A program made the position numbers and the translations under genes. Positions 30,701 through 39,738 of a stretch of DNA of 64,000 nucleotides are shown here, piece after piece (position 1 is the stretch's first letter; every line of letters starts with the position of its first letter). The stretch is taken from assembly GCF_014203045.1 (NCBI RefSeq), contig NZ_JACHIF010000004.1, positions 414,943 to 478,942 of the forward strand. Reading direction: 5' to 3'. The notes under the pieces are model-generated. The model searched no databases and was not told where the DNA came from. It worked only from the letters and a program-made list of their open reading frames with translations. Source of the DNA: Prosthecobacter dejongeii (GTDB lineage: Bacteria > Verrucomicrobiota > Verrucomicrobiia > Verrucomicrobiales > Verrucomicrobiaceae).

Positions 30701-31612
30701 CTAGGCAAGATGTTTCAGTAGCCAATCTCCGGTAAGGTCAAAAACACGCTGTCTATTGCGGTCTAGGTGACCTGCATGCCCATTACCCTCGATGACTTCC
30801 ACATGTTTGACGCAGGTGAGCGCGTCATGAAGTTTATAGGCTGTGCTGACAGGATCGAGATTGTCCTGTTCACCCCAAATGATCAGAGTGGCAGCAGAGA
30901 TTTTTGAAACCCTGTGGATGGTATTGACGAAAAAGGCAGCGGAAGCACCAGGAAGGGGAAAATTGGCAAAGGCTTGCAGTTTTCCTGGATCCACTTTTAA
31001 GCGAGCATTGATCTCAGGATCTGCTGCAAGTTGCACTTCTTCGAGCATTTGGACGATCGAGATACGCAAGTCGTTGCCTGTGAACCACCGCTTAAGATAA
31101 CCAACCGCAGAAAGACTGGCCATCGTGAGTGTGATGGACCAGGGCAGCGTGTTCATCACCGTGGCATCCAGTGCAATGAGGGCTCTGAGACGAGGATCAA
31201 TGACCGCAGCCTCCAAGATGGCTGTGCCGCCGGAAGAAAGTCCAAAAGCCGCCATTTTCTTGGCGTCCACATCTGGTCGGGTTTCCAAGTAATCCAGTGC
31301 GGCCTGTAGATCTGCCACCCATTCTTTCATGGAGACATGGTAGGCTTTCCCACCACTCTGACCGTGTCCATGCATATCAAGCAAAAGGCATGAAATGCCC
31401 TGTTTCGCCAAGCTGCGGGCCATCTCGAAATAGTTTTCCTTAAACTCACCCGCCCCGTGAGAAACGATCAAAGTCGGTCCGGACGACGGCTTTTCACTTG
31501 GCACAAAACAAGCGTAAATGTCGGCTTCGAGAGAGCGAAGCTTCAGTAACTCCCATCGTTCATCCAAAGGCCGCTCGGGCCTTAGAGATGAAAAATCGGG
31601 CGTTTTATTCAT
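30701..31612 (-). CDS. Alpha/beta hydrolase
   Basis: 303 residues with the canonical hydrolase layout: oxyanion-side strand IVSHGAGEFKENY, the segment LLLDMHGHGQSGG, nucleophile elbow GLSSGG (GxSxG), acid WGEQDNLDP and final histidine GNGHAGHLD. It has no signal peptide, so it is probably cytoplasmic. The sequence between elbow and acid is long and partly hydrophobic (INTLPWSITLTMASLSAVGYL) and would form the cap. It is the first gene of a likely two-gene unit with the DUF2156 protein. In Pseudomonas aeruginosa an aminoacyl-PG synthase is paired with a hydrolase that removes the amino acid, so a comparable role is possible here but only by analogy. The substrate cannot be read from the sequence. 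Confidence 0.85.
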   Translation of the reverse strand: MNKTPDFSSLRPERPLDERWELLKLRSLEADIYACFVPSEKPSSGPTLIVSHGAGEFKENYFEMARSLAKQGISCLLLDMHGHGQSGGKAYHVSMKEWVADLQAALDYLETRPDVDAKKMAAFGLSSGGTAILEAAVIDPRLRALIALDATVMNTLPWSITLTMASLSAVGYLKRWFTGNDLRISIVQMLEEVQLAADPEINARLKVDPGKLQAFANFPLPGASAAFFVNTIHRVSKISAATLIIWGEQDNLDPVSTAYKLHDALTCVKHVEVIEGNGHAGHLDRNRQRVFDLTGDWLLKHLA

Positions 31613-31618
31613 TATTTG

Positions 31619-31630
31619 TAATGCGCATTA
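31619..31630. promoter_or_regulatory. 12-bp perfect palindrome upstream of the hydrolase start
   Basis: taatgcgcatta lies 6 bp upstream of the minus-strand ATG at 31612, where a ribosome-binding site would normally sit. It could be a repressor operator controlling the hydrolase/DUF2156 pair. The rest of 31631-31770 is AT-rich and shows no gene. Confidence 0.3.
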
Positions 31631-31770
31631 ATATCACCAGAATCAATAATCATCAAAGCTAGAATATTTCGAGTTGTCCTACATGAATTGGGTTGTAAAT
31701 CCTAATTAGAAAACCCTTTGGTGTGATTTTTAATTTCGGCTGAAGTTTGTATCGAAGGTCACTCCATCCT

Positions 31771-32118
31771 TTAACTGAAAATGATGATGGCGATAAAAAT
31801 GGACAATAGCGCCACACACAGCACAGCGCCTGCTGCCATGTCTTTGATCTGGCGAATAGCGTCTTCCTGTTCGGTGGTCACTCGGTCACAGAGCTTCTCC
31901 AGTGCGCTGTTAAAGAGCTCAGCCATCCAAACAAGGCTAATGGTGATGCCCAGACAGCACCATTTCCAATCGGCTAAATTTTGGCTTACCCCCAAACCGA
32001 CAGCCAGCACCGTGGCAGCTAGATGGATCTGAAGATTCCGCTGGGTTCGCAAGGCGTAGCCAATGCCTCGCAAAGCATGGTGTAAGCTGCGAATGACCTT
32101 GCTGCACCAGACGACCAT
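31771..32118 (-). CDS. dgkA: Diacylglycerol kinase family protein (DgkA/undecaprenol kinase)
   Basis: 115 residues, the right size for the small prokaryotic integral-membrane kinases that phosphorylate diacylglycerol or undecaprenol with ATP at the inner membrane. The family signature is intact: AELFNSALEKLCDRV supplies the catalytic and metal-binding Glu/Asn residues, and QIKDMAAGAVL the second conserved block. Three transmembrane helices are visible (about residues 30-46, 50-68 and 94-114) with the amphipathic N-terminal surface helix SLHHALRGIGYALRTQRN. It starts 3 bp after the stop of the upstream exported-protein gene, so the two are almost certainly one transcript. Whether it acts on diacylglycerol or undecaprenol cannot be told from the sequence. 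Confidence 0.92.
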   Translation of the reverse strand: MVVWCSKVIRSLHHALRGIGYALRTQRNLQIHLAATVLAVGLGVSQNLADWKWCCLGITISLVWMAELFNSALEKLCDRVTTEQEDAIRQIKDMAAGAVLCVALLSIFIAIIIFS

Positions 32119-32121
32119 GCG

Positions 32122-33114
32122 TTAGGAACCAGAAGGAGGTTCAATATTAGCGCTCTTTTGCTCGGGAGCGGATTGATTGACCAATTGACGAAGGCTCTTC
32201 ACCCATGTTGGAGCATCTGGATGGCCTGGGTTTTCTTTGATGAGCTTCAGCATGTCAGCCAAAGCGTTGATTGTGGAAGGGCCTTTTTCATAAAGATAAA
32301 AGGCTCGTTGCCAGCGGAGTGTGGGCAGCTCATTCTGGGTCCAGAGTTCGAACTCAGGGGCAAACATCTGTTCTTTGCGAAAAACTCCTTCTGCTGTGAT
32401 GCGTGCATCCCAGAGAGCGGGCAGGCTCTCCTTATTGGTCTCCGCGGCTAACGGCAGTAGGGTGAGCATATACATGCTACCAATGTCAGCAGGGCGTTGG
32501 CTCCATTCTTTGCGGTTTAGGTAACGGCTGAGGCTAAAGGCTTCGATGATCGCATTGTTTGGAGAGAGAGCATTGCTCAGTTGACTGTAAGCGCGACCCT
32601 TGAGCTTCGGGGCTGCCGCGACCACGGTATTGATATACTCTTGGAGCTTGGGCACCATTTTCTTAAAGTCCTCTTCCTTCGCCTCATGGGCTTCCAGCGT
32701 GAGAACGAGGTATTGGATGCCTAGCCGGACCGCGAAGCCCACGTCGCCATCCTCGTCCGCATCCCTGCCTTTGTTGCGGTTTTCCATCTTGGCTTGACGT
32801 TCACGAGCCTCTGATTTGTCCACTTCTTTACGCTCGTTATTGACGATGTTGGAGCATTCTAAAAAAAGGCTCATGGCCGCTTGGTCACTGGCCATGGCGG
32901 CACGTAACTTGGCCAAAATAGTGCCCAGGGTATTTCCTCTCATTTGGAGGATTTGGTTTTCCAATTCTTTGAGCTGGGTCATGACGGAATTGACCTGAGC
33001 TTCCGTTAGCGCCGTTCCTGGCTGCGGCATCCCGGGAGTGGCGGGTGCCTGCCCCCAAGTGGTAGTAGCTAGGCAGGTGGCCAGAAAAACGGTGGTGTGG
33101 AGCAGGGACTTCAT
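32122..33114 (-). CDS. Exported hypothetical protein (330 aa)
   Basis: The frame is open much further upstream (to 33546), but the extension overlaps the divergent mannose-6-phosphate isomerase gene and has no coding character. The ATG at 33114 begins a clear Sec signal peptide, MKSLLHTTVFLATCLATTTWG, cleaved before QAPATPG. The mature protein is helical and charged: a putative coiled coil (LTEAQVNSVMTQLKELENQ), a very charged stretch (KSEARERQAKMENRNKGRDADEDGD), then helical repeats with Trp and Leu that could be TPR-like solenoids (FYLYEKGPSTINALADML). I recognise no named family. It sits in the periplasm by inference and is co-transcribed with dgkA. Confidence 0.75.
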   Translation of the reverse strand: MKSLLHTTVFLATCLATTTWGQAPATPGMPQPGTALTEAQVNSVMTQLKELENQILQMRGNTLGTILAKLRAAMASDQAAMSLFLECSNIVNNERKEVDKSEARERQAKMENRNKGRDADEDGDVGFAVRLGIQYLVLTLEAHEAKEEDFKKMVPKLQEYINTVVAAAPKLKGRAYSQLSNALSPNNAIIEAFSLSRYLNRKEWSQRPADIGSMYMLTLLPLAAETNKESLPALWDARITAEGVFRKEQMFAPEFELWTQNELPTLRWQRAFYLYEKGPSTINALADMLKLIKENPGHPDAPTWVKSLRQLVNQSAPEQKSANIEPPSGS

Positions 33115-33297
33115 GGTGGGTTGAGTGTGATCAAACGGAGTGCGGATGGGGAAGAAAAATCTTGAGATTTCAGCTTCTGTGGCTCCAACAACGTTTAGGG
33201 AACTCAGTTTCATTGATCGAATTTCAGGCTGGTCACATTTCTTTATCTGCAATGGGGGGTTGCACGGTGAGGTAAGTCTGCGAATTAGGCTCTTCAC

Positions 33298-34284
33298 ATG
33301 ACATGGAATCAGCCTTTGCGCTTTGTGCCCATCTATCAAACCCGCGTCTGGGGTGGCCGAAATCTGGAGTCGAAATTCGGTCGGAAGCTGCCTGACCCTG
33401 CATTGCCCTACGGCGAATCCTGGGAAATTTGTGATCGCCCAGAAGCCGTGAGCCAAGTGTGCGAAGGTGAGGCCGCAGGGCTGACGCTGCATGACCTCTG
33501 GCAGAAACATCGGCGGGCTGTTTTTGGGGAGGCATTGGCGGATCATTCTTCAGAGCGTTATCCGCTCCTGATGAAAATTTTAGATGCTTGTGAAGATCTC
33601 TCCATTCAAGTCCACCCGCCGGCCGAGGTCGCTCAGGTGCTCAATGGCGAAGCGAAAACGGAAATGTGGTTCATCACACATGCTGCTCCCGGGGCACGGC
33701 TTTATGCTGGGCTGCGAGCAGGGGCGACGAGGGTGCTCTTTGAAAAGGCCCTGGAGGATGGGAGTGTGGCCGAAATGCTGCACCACATTCAGCCGCAGCC
33801 AGGAGACAGTCTTCACCTTCCCAGTGGTCGAGTGCATGCCATCGGAGCGGGGTTGGTGCTTTTTGAAATTCAGCAAAATAGCGACACAACGTACCGCGTT
33901 TTTGACTGGAACCGCAAAGGACTGGATGGTCTGCCGCGGACTTTGCACGTTGAGGCTTCTCTACAAAGTCTTAACTTTCAAGACTTCGAGCCCCAGATCC
34001 AACCTGCTGCACAGGTGGGAGTTTTGGTAAATTGTCCATTTTTTGAGGTGAAAAAAGTCGCTTATCCCTGCACAAGTACTGTTGGCCAAGCGGGCGAGCA
34101 TCTAACGGTGGTGATTATTCGTGGGATTTTAACCGTTCAGAATTGCATTTTAAGGGCTGGGGATTTTGCCTTAATTCCAGCCTGCATGAAGGAGAAAGAC
34201 CGCCAAATCGTGGCTGCGGAGCCCCAAACGGAGTGGCTGGAGGTCAGAATACCCAGGGGAAGCCCAGATGCGGCATCGTTTTAA
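33298..34284 (+). CDS. manA: Mannose-6-phosphate isomerase, class I
   Basis: 328 residues, cupin-type zinc enzyme interconverting mannose-6-phosphate and fructose-6-phosphate. This feeds mannose into glycolysis or supplies GDP-mannose precursors for surface glycans. Zinc ligands are visible: SIQVHPP (Q104, H106), KTEMWFI (E122) and SGRVHAIG (H180). The substrate-side sequence VLFEIQQNSDTTYRVFDWNR is strongly conserved in the family. The N-terminus RFVPIYQTRVWGGRNLESKFG is typical of the short bacterial ManA (Bacillus-like). The C-terminal sub-domain ends with a second jelly-roll. The start ATG has no Shine-Dalgarno. It is divergent from the exported-protein/dgkA pair and followed within 60 bp by the bamD-like promoter. 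Confidence 0.93.
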   Translation: MTWNQPLRFVPIYQTRVWGGRNLESKFGRKLPDPALPYGESWEICDRPEAVSQVCEGEAAGLTLHDLWQKHRRAVFGEALADHSSERYPLLMKILDACEDLSIQVHPPAEVAQVLNGEAKTEMWFITHAAPGARLYAGLRAGATRVLFEKALEDGSVAEMLHHIQPQPGDSLHLPSGRVHAIGAGLVLFEIQQNSDTTYRVFDWNRKGLDGLPRTLHVEASLQSLNFQDFEPQIQPAAQVGVLVNCPFFEVKKVAYPCTSTVGQAGEHLTVVIIRGILTVQNCILRAGDFALIPACMKEKDRQIVAAEPQTEWLEVRIPRGSPDAASF

Positions 34285-34303
34285 AACCTCCCGTTCCGGC
34301 AAC

Positions 34304-34332
34304 TTGACGTTCCATTGACACGCCTTTAGTAT
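34304..34332 (+). promoter_or_regulatory. Predicted sigma-70 promoter of the bamD-like/lptE/rsmI operon
   Basis: -35 TTGACG (34304-34309), 17-bp spacer, -10 TAGTAT (34327-34332). The expected transcription start (about 34338-34340) is only a few bases before the ATG at 34342, so the mRNA would be almost leaderless. A second TTGACA at 34315 has no matching -10. Confidence 0.55.
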
Positions 34333-34341
34333 CACGCTCCG

Positions 34342-35667
34342 ATGAGAGAACCTGTTCTTCCTAGACTGTCCGCTTGCGCCCTTGCGGCAGCATCATTGTT
34401 TCTTCTGCCCGCCACCTCTCCAGCATTCTTGGGGCTGTTCGAGAAGAAGGACAAACAAGCCCCTGGCACCGATGAGCGCCAAGCGCAGGAAGCCCAGGCG
34501 ACTGCGATGCTGATGTCTGCGCGTGAAGCCCAGAATGCTGGTAAGACAGGACGTGCTCAAGGCCAGTATAACGCTATCGTAAAACAGTATCCTTTCACGG
34601 TGGCTGCCTCAGAGGCTGCATATGCCAGCGCCCTGATCACCCGTGCCAATAGCGATGTGACCACTGCGTTTGACGCGTTTCAGAAATTTATTGATGACCA
34701 TCGCTCAAGCGCTCGTTTTAACGATGCTCTCCAGCAGCAGTATGAACTGGCAGAAGAGGCCCGTGGCGGTCGCCGCCAGCGTGCCATGCTCATTCTACCT
34801 GTCAAAATGGGTGGAGAGGAAGTGATCAAGCTCTACACGCAGATCATTAAGAACGCCCCCTTTGGTAAATTGGCACCTCTGGCTCAGTTCAGCATCGCAG
34901 AGATTTACCAAGACATGGGCGAGAAGGATAAAGCCGTCCTTGCCTACCAAAATGTGGTGGAAAATTACCCGAACACGAAACAGGCTGGCGAGTCTCAGTT
35001 CCGTATCGGCTCTATCAGCAACGTTGCCGCCAGCCGCAGTGAGGATAAGTCCAATCTGGTCGCTACTCGTGATGCCTTGACCACTTACATGTCCACCAAT
35101 CCTAAAGGTGACCGTGCCAGCGAAGCCGAGATGATCCTTCAGCAAGTGAATGCTGCTGAGGCCACTCAGTCACTCGCGGTTGGGAAGTTTTATCAGCGCA
35201 TGGGTAAGACCAAAGCGGCGGCTATCTACTTCAACGAAGCTCTCAAATATGGATCTCCAGAAGCCTCCAATGAAGCTCGTGAGTTGCTTGCTCAACTCGC
35301 AGCGGCTGATCCAGATGCAGTGGCCGATGCTAAAAAAGGTCAGCCCGACCAGGATTATACCATTCCTGGGGCACGCAATTTGAAGACTCGTGATGATTAC
35401 ATCGGACCGCTTTCTCCTGAATTGACGCGTTTGGGCCAGAAGCCAAAAATGCGCGCTGGGGACGACAACTTCCTGCCGATTCCGATCCAAGAGCCGACCC
35501 TGCCTTTGACACCAGGAATGGCCCCTACGGGAGGCAGCCTTCTACCGCCCGTGTCTGAGGAAAAGCCTGCTTTGCTGCCAATCCCCGCTGCACCCGCCGC
35601 TCCAGGGATCCCGCCTCAGCCACCGACGAGCCTGCCTGTCCCGCCTAAACCGACACCGGCTCCTTGA
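34342..35667 (+). CDS. BamD-like tetratricopeptide outer-membrane assembly protein
   Basis: 441 residues. An N-terminal signal sequence (SACALAAASLFLLPATSPAF) is followed by TPR-like helical pairs (AREAQNAGKTGRAQGQYNAI, FGKLAPLAQFSIAEIYQDMG, DKAVLAYQNVVENYPNTKQA, AAIYFNEALKYGSPEASNEA). The spacing and PxSxxA-type turns fit YfiO/BamD, the lipoprotein that helps BamA insert outer-membrane proteins. It differs from canonical BamD by being about 190 residues longer, by a Pro-rich C-terminal tail from about residue 390 (ending PVPPKPTPAP), and by lacking an obvious lipobox Cys at the end of the signal peptide. The next gene is LptE, so the pair looks like an outer-membrane biogenesis unit. It may instead be a general TPR protein; the BamD assignment is moderate. 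Confidence 0.75.
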   Translation: MREPVLPRLSACALAAASLFLLPATSPAFLGLFEKKDKQAPGTDERQAQEAQATAMLMSAREAQNAGKTGRAQGQYNAIVKQYPFTVAASEAAYASALITRANSDVTTAFDAFQKFIDDHRSSARFNDALQQQYELAEEARGGRRQRAMLILPVKMGGEEVIKLYTQIIKNAPFGKLAPLAQFSIAEIYQDMGEKDKAVLAYQNVVENYPNTKQAGESQFRIGSISNVAASRSEDKSNLVATRDALTTYMSTNPKGDRASEAEMILQQVNAAEATQSLAVGKFYQRMGKTKAAAIYFNEALKYGSPEASNEARELLAQLAAADPDAVADAKKGQPDQDYTIPGARNLKTRDDYIGPLSPELTRLGQKPKMRAGDDNFLPIPIQEPTLPLTPGMAPTGGSLLPPVSEEKPALLPIPAAPAAPGIPPQPPTSLPVPPKPTPAP

Positions 35668-35711
35668 TCTGCAAGTTTTGCTTTTTCAGCTAGCTCTCTT
35701 TTCTTTCTCGG

Positions 35712-36224
35712 ATGAAAATTTCTCTCCTCGCCTGTGTTTTCGGTGTGCTGGTGTCTCTCACAGGTTGTGCGGGCTACCAGCTCGGCGGTCAGAAGCCTGC
35801 TCACCTCACGAATGTGACGAAGTTGGCTATCCCTACTTTCGAGAATCAGACTTTGGAGCCTCGTCTAGGCTCATTGGTGACCAATGCCATCATCAAACAG
35901 ATCCAGAACAGCGGTGGTTATGAGATCGTCTCTTTGGCCGATGCGGAAGCTGTTTTAGACGGAAAAGTGATCAATGTGGACCGCTCTCAGTTCCGTTCCG
36001 ACCGTCGAAATGTGCTGCGCACCTCGCAGTTGCTTATGACTCTGCGCACTGAGTATGTGATCAAGGATGCTGGCAGCGGCAATACAATCCATCGTGGACG
36101 CACTTCGGCTGATTCCTACACCATCTTGGATTCCAATGTACAGAACTCTGAAGCTCAGGCCCTTGAAGATGCAGCCCAGCGTCTTGCAGCGAATGTGGCA
36201 GCAGACATCACCGAAGGCTGGTGA
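35712..36224 (+). CDS. lptE: LPS assembly lipoprotein LptE
   Basis: 170 residues with a lipoprotein signal: MKISLLACVFGVLVSLTGC, lipobox LTGC with Cys19. The mature start AGYQLGG is the hallmark of LptE (GYxL). Downstream, KLAIPTFENQTLEPRLGSLVTNAI and VLDGKVINVDRSQF fit the LptE alpha/beta fold. LptE plugs the LptD barrel and helps place lipopolysaccharide in the outer leaflet of the outer membrane. Its presence shows that this organism has an LPS outer membrane. It lies 44 bp after the bamD-like gene and its stop overlaps the rsmI start (TGATG), indicating translational coupling. The leader is pyrimidine-rich (ctctcttttctttctc) with no Shine-Dalgarno. Confidence 0.87.
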   Translation: MKISLLACVFGVLVSLTGCAGYQLGGQKPAHLTNVTKLAIPTFENQTLEPRLGSLVTNAIIKQIQNSGGYEIVSLADAEAVLDGKVINVDRSQFRSDRRNVLRTSQLLMTLRTEYVIKDAGSGNTIHRGRTSADSYTILDSNVQNSEAQALEDAAQRLAANVAADITEGW

Positions 36225-37081
36225 TGACGGAAGACGACCAGCCTCAAGATCATCCGTCACAGGGGAGCCTTATCGAGGATCCCTGGCGCACAGATGAAGA
36301 TTCCGCACACGTGGAAGAGAACCGCCTGCCTACTGAAGGGACAGCGGAGGAAGATGAGGCTCTAACCGACTTTTTGCCCAGCAGTTTGCAGCCTGCCTTG
36401 TATCTCGTAGGCACGCCCATCGGCAATTTGGCGGATATTACCCTGCGCGGTCTGCATATTCTCAAGTCGGTCAGTGCCATCGCCTGTGAGGACACGCGCC
36501 ATTCGGGTCGCCTGCTTTCGCATCATGGCATTCGTTCACGGCTCATCAGCCTCAATGAGCACAATGAGGCCAGGCGTATTCCTGAAATCGTCGCCCAGCT
36601 TCAGCAAGGGAGCAGTGTGGCGCTCATTTCAGATGCAGGCATGCCTACGGTCTCAGATCCGGGGCAGCGTCTCGTGCAGAGTGTGGTTGCTGCGGGATTA
36701 AGAGTGGAGGGCATCCCCGGTCCGAGTGCAGTGCTGACAGCTATTGCCGCCTCCGGCCTGCCGACCACACCGTTTTATTTTGGCGGTTTTTTGCCCCACA
36801 AAAAAGGCCAGCGAAACAACGAGCTGACTGCCGCCGTGACCCGAGACTGCACTAGCGTTTATTTCGAGAGCCCCTACCGCATCGTGGATACTTTGGCGAT
36901 GATTGCGGAGCAGGCTCCCGAGCATCGGGTCGTGGTCGCGCGGGAGTTGACGAAGAAGTTTGAGGAATTCCAGCGCGGTCCGGCCCGGAACGTGCTTTCT
37001 CATTACCAATCCAAGACACCCAAAGGCGAAATCACTCTGGTCATTGCCCCGTGTGAACTTCCCAAGTGGGTGACCTGGTGA
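36224..37081 (+). CDS. rsmI: 16S rRNA (cytidine(1402)-2'-O)-methyltransferase
   Basis: 285-286 residues. The SAM-dependent tetrapyrrole-methylase fold is plain: YLVGTPIGNLADITLR, ACEDTRHSGRLL, LISLNEHNE, LISDAGMPTVSDPG, EGIPGPSAVLTAIAASGLP, FGGFLPHKKGQR and VVARELTKKFEEFQRG are all signature RsmI blocks. It 2'-O-methylates C1402 in the ribosomal decoding centre, together with RsmH. An unusual acidic N-terminal extension of about 55 residues (rich in D/E, MTEDDQPQDHPS...) precedes the catalytic domain; it might be trimmed if a later start were used, but no internal ATG precedes the domain. The ATG at 36224 overlaps the lptE stop by one base; an in-frame GTG at 36221 is equally possible. Confidence 0.95.
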   Translation: MTEDDQPQDHPSQGSLIEDPWRTDEDSAHVEENRLPTEGTAEEDEALTDFLPSSLQPALYLVGTPIGNLADITLRGLHILKSVSAIACEDTRHSGRLLSHHGIRSRLISLNEHNEARRIPEIVAQLQQGSSVALISDAGMPTVSDPGQRLVQSVVAAGLRVEGIPGPSAVLTAIAASGLPTTPFYFGGFLPHKKGQRNNELTAAVTRDCTSVYFESPYRIVDTLAMIAEQAPEHRVVVARELTKKFEEFQRGPARNVLSHYQSKTPKGEITLVIAPCELPKWVTW

Positions 37082-37096
37082 CCTCCAACCTGGTTC

Positions 37097-37120
37097 CCAT
37101 GACGAATGACGAAATCCGAA
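37097..37120 (+). repeat. Short degenerate intergenic repeat (ATGACGA units)
   Basis: The sequence catgacgaatgacgaaatc contains two adjacent ATGACGA units followed by a related tccgaa. It lies just after rsmI and before its terminator. Comparable ATGACGAA/ATCCGAA strings are, to my recollection, common filler in intergenic DNA of planctomycetes and verrucomicrobia; that comparison was not computed here. Confidence 0.35.
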
Positions 37121-37126
37121 CGCCAC

Positions 37127-37168
37127 GGCAGAGCCGAATGATGTGCGGTGCTCTGCCTGCCCTTTTTT
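37127..37168 (+). terminator. Rho-independent terminator after rsmI
   Basis: Stem ggcagagccg pairs with cgg(tg)ctctgcc around an aatgatgtg loop, followed by tgcccttttttc with six T residues at 37163-37168. It closes the bamD-like/lptE/rsmI operon. Confidence 0.75.
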
Positions 37169-37246
37169 CACGCTCAGCCTCTTGCGTTTTGACATCGGTC
37201 CTTTCGTGATGATCAGAACTGCTTTTCTACGCCATCCCTTCCTCTT

Positions 37247-39712
37247 ATGACACCCGCCCCCTGCGACCTCGGCAATTCCAAGGACAGTCTCAAAAACTCC
37301 ATCATCAATCATCTGCGCTTCACCCTGGGTGCCTATGTGGAGTCCGCCAGCAAGAACGACTGGTGGGTGGCCACTTGTTTGGCCATCCGAGACCGGGTGA
37401 TGGATCACGCGACGAAGTCCCGCACCCTGCATCGTCAGTCCGGCGTTCGCCGTGTGCATTACCTTTCTTTGGAGTATCTCATGGGCCGGTTGCTGGAAAA
37501 CAACCTCCGCAATTCAGGTCTCTATGAGTCCACCAAGGCTGCTCTCGGCGAGATGGGCAAGGACCTGGATGCCCTGCTGGATTGCGAGCCTGACATGGGC
37601 CTGGGCAACGGCGGCTTGGGGCGCCTTGCCGCTTGTTTCATGGATAGTCTCAGCACTGTGAATCTGCCAGCCATTGGTTACGGGATTCACTATGAGTTCG
37701 GCCTGTTCCGCCAGGAGTTTGTGAATGGCAAACAGGTGGAGCATCCAGATGCGTGGATGCGTGATGGCAGCCCTTGGAAAATCGCTCGCCCCAGCTATCG
37801 CCAGACGGTGCAGCTTTATGGCCGCGTGGTGCAGAAGTTTGATGACTGCGGGCACCCGCGCTCGGAGTGGGTAGAAACCAAAGCTCTACTTGGCCTTCCA
37901 TGGGACATCCCCATTGTCGGGTATGACAGCCACACGGTGAACGTGCTGCGCCTCTGGCAGGCCCAGGCAGATGAAGACTTTAACTTCCAGGTCTTCAATG
38001 AAGGCAGCTATGTCGAGGCCCTGAGGGACAAGGCCATCGCGGAAACAGTCTCTAAAGTTCTTTACCCGAATGACTCGACCGAAAGCGGTAAGGAGCTTCG
38101 TCTGGTGCAGCAATACTTCTTTGTTGCTTGCTCGCTGGCTGATATTGTTCGCCGTTTCAAAGTTGGTTATACCCTGCCGTGGAGCGAGTTCCCCTCCAAG
38201 GCCGCCATCCAGCTCAATGACACTCATCCTGCGGTGGCCATTCCCGAGCTGATGCGCATTCTGGTGGATCTAGAAGGCCTGCCCTGGAATGAAGCCTGGA
38301 AGATCTGCCAGGAAACCTTCGCCTACACCAATCATACCCTTTTGCCTGAAGCCCTGGAAATGTGGTCGGTCAGTTTGTTTGAGCGCGTCCTTCCGCGCCA
38401 TCTCCAAATTATCTACCAGATCAACCAGCTCTTCTTGGAAGGCGATGTGGAGGCCAAGTGGCCCGGCGACAGCGAGAAAAAGCGTAGCTTGTCTCTCATC
38501 GAGGAGCGCGGTGGTAAATACGTGCGTATGGCGAATCTTTCCGTGCTGGGCAGCCATGCCACCAACGGTGTGGCCGCGTTGCATACACGCCTGCTTTGCG
38601 AGCGTCTGTTTGCAGATTTCTACGCACTGTATCCAGACCGTTTCCTGAATCTGACCAACGGCATCACCTTCCGCCGCTGGCTGGATGTCTGCAATCCGCA
38701 GCTCTCTGCGCTCATTACGGAGACCATCGGTGAAAGCTGGAAAAAGAATGCAGACCTTTTGCGCAATTTAGATCCGCATGCGGATGATCCGGCCTTCCGG
38801 GCGCGCTATGCCAAAATCAAACGTGACCACAAGGTGGTGTTGGCCAAGATCATCGAGGATGAATGCGGCGTCACCGTCAGCCCAGATGCGCTTTTTGATG
38901 TGCAGATTAAGCGGCTCCACGAATACAAACGCCAGCACCTGAACCTGCTGAACATCGTCACGCTGTATCGCGAGATCTTGGACAACCCGAACGCGGATTT
39001 CCATCCCCGTGTCTTCATCTTTGGTGCGAAGGCGGCCCCTGGTTACTTCTTGGCGAAGAACATCATCCATGCCATCAACGCCGTGGCTGCAAAGGTGAAC
39101 AATGACCCGCGTGTGGGGGACAAGCTGAAAGTGGTCTTTCTGCCAAACTACCGCGTCTCCCTGGCGGAGAAGATCATCCCCGCTTCGGACCTCTCGGAGC
39201 AGATTTCTACTGCTGGCAAGGAAGCCTCAGGCACGGGCAACATGAAGTTGGCCCTGAATGGTTCTCTCACCATCGGCACCCTGGACGGAGCCAATGTGGA
39301 GATCGAGGAAGAAGTCGGTTCGGAAAACATCTTCATCTTTGGCCTCACGGTAGAAGAGGTGACAGAATTGCGGGCCAAGGGATACAATCCTTGGGACTAC
39401 TACTGGGCTAACGAGAAGTTGCGCAACACGATCGACTGGATCAGCAGCGACTACTTCACGGGCAATGCCGAAGAATTCCAGCCATTGCGTCGCAGCCTCC
39501 TTGACCATGGCGATCCCTACCTCTGCCTGGCCGACTACCAGTCCTATGTGGATGCTCAGGCCAAAGTGGATGCCACTTATAAGGATCAAGACAAGTGGGT
39601 GAAGATGGCCATTCTGAATACGGCTCGAGTGGGCAAATTCAGCAGTGACCGCACCATTCTGCAATACGCGGAGAAAGTCTGGAACCTGCCCCAGGTGCCC
39701 ATCGGCGAGTAA
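37247..39712 (+). CDS. glgP: Glycogen/starch/alpha-glucan phosphorylase
   Basis: 821 residues, full length for the GT35 family. It releases glucose-1-phosphate from alpha-1,4-glucans using phosphate and pyridoxal phosphate. Family blocks present: [64 protein letters not shown] text ([16 protein letters not shown]), [11 protein letters not shown], the [16 protein letters not shown] motif, and the PLP site [19 protein letters not shown] with Lys667 as the Schiff-base lysine. A TTGACA hexamer at 37189 lies upstream, but no convincing -10 follows. The leader is C/T-rich (cgccatcccttcctctt) directly before ATG. It is monocistronic between two terminators, so it is not in a glycogen operon here. 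Confidence 0.97.
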   Translation: MTPAPCDLGNSKDSLKNSIINHLRFTLGAYVESASKNDWWVATCLAIRDRVMDHATKSRTLHRQSGVRRVHYLSLEYLMGRLLENNLRNSGLYESTKAALGEMGKDLDALLDCEPDMGLGNGGLGRLAACFMDSLSTVNLPAIGYGIHYEFGLFRQEFVNGKQVEHPDAWMRDGSPWKIARPSYRQTVQLYGRVVQKFDDCGHPRSEWVETKALLGLPWDIPIVGYDSHTVNVLRLWQAQADEDFNFQVFNEGSYVEALRDKAIAETVSKVLYPNDSTESGKELRLVQQYFFVACSLADIVRRFKVGYTLPWSEFPSKAAIQLNDTHPAVAIPELMRILVDLEGLPWNEAWKICQETFAYTNHTLLPEALEMWSVSLFERVLPRHLQIIYQINQLFLEGDVEAKWPGDSEKKRSLSLIEERGGKYVRMANLSVLGSHATNGVAALHTRLLCERLFADFYALYPDRFLNLTNGITFRRWLDVCNPQLSALITETIGESWKKNADLLRNLDPHADDPAFRARYAKIKRDHKVVLAKIIEDECGVTVSPDALFDVQIKRLHEYKRQHLNLLNIVTLYREILDNPNADFHPRVFIFGAKAAPGYFLAKNIIHAINAVAAKVNNDPRVGDKLKVVFLPNYRVSLAEKIIPASDLSEQISTAGKEASGTGNMKLALNGSLTIGTLDGANVEIEEEVGSENIFIFGLTVEEVTELRAKGYNPWDYYWANEKLRNTIDWISSDYFTGNAEEFQPLRRSLLDHGDPYLCLADYQSYVDAQAKVDATYKDQDKWVKMAILNTARVGKFSSDRTILQYAEKVWNLPQVPIGE

Positions 39713-39738
39713 TCTGCGTCAGCATCAAAGCTCTACCG

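Noticed and set aside
33115..33546. N-terminal extension of the exported 330-aa protein
   Set aside because: It overlaps manA in the opposite direction and precedes a clear signal peptide starting at 33114.
37189..37194. TTGACA as part of a glgP promoter
   Set aside because: No acceptable -10 hexamer is found 15-19 bp downstream.
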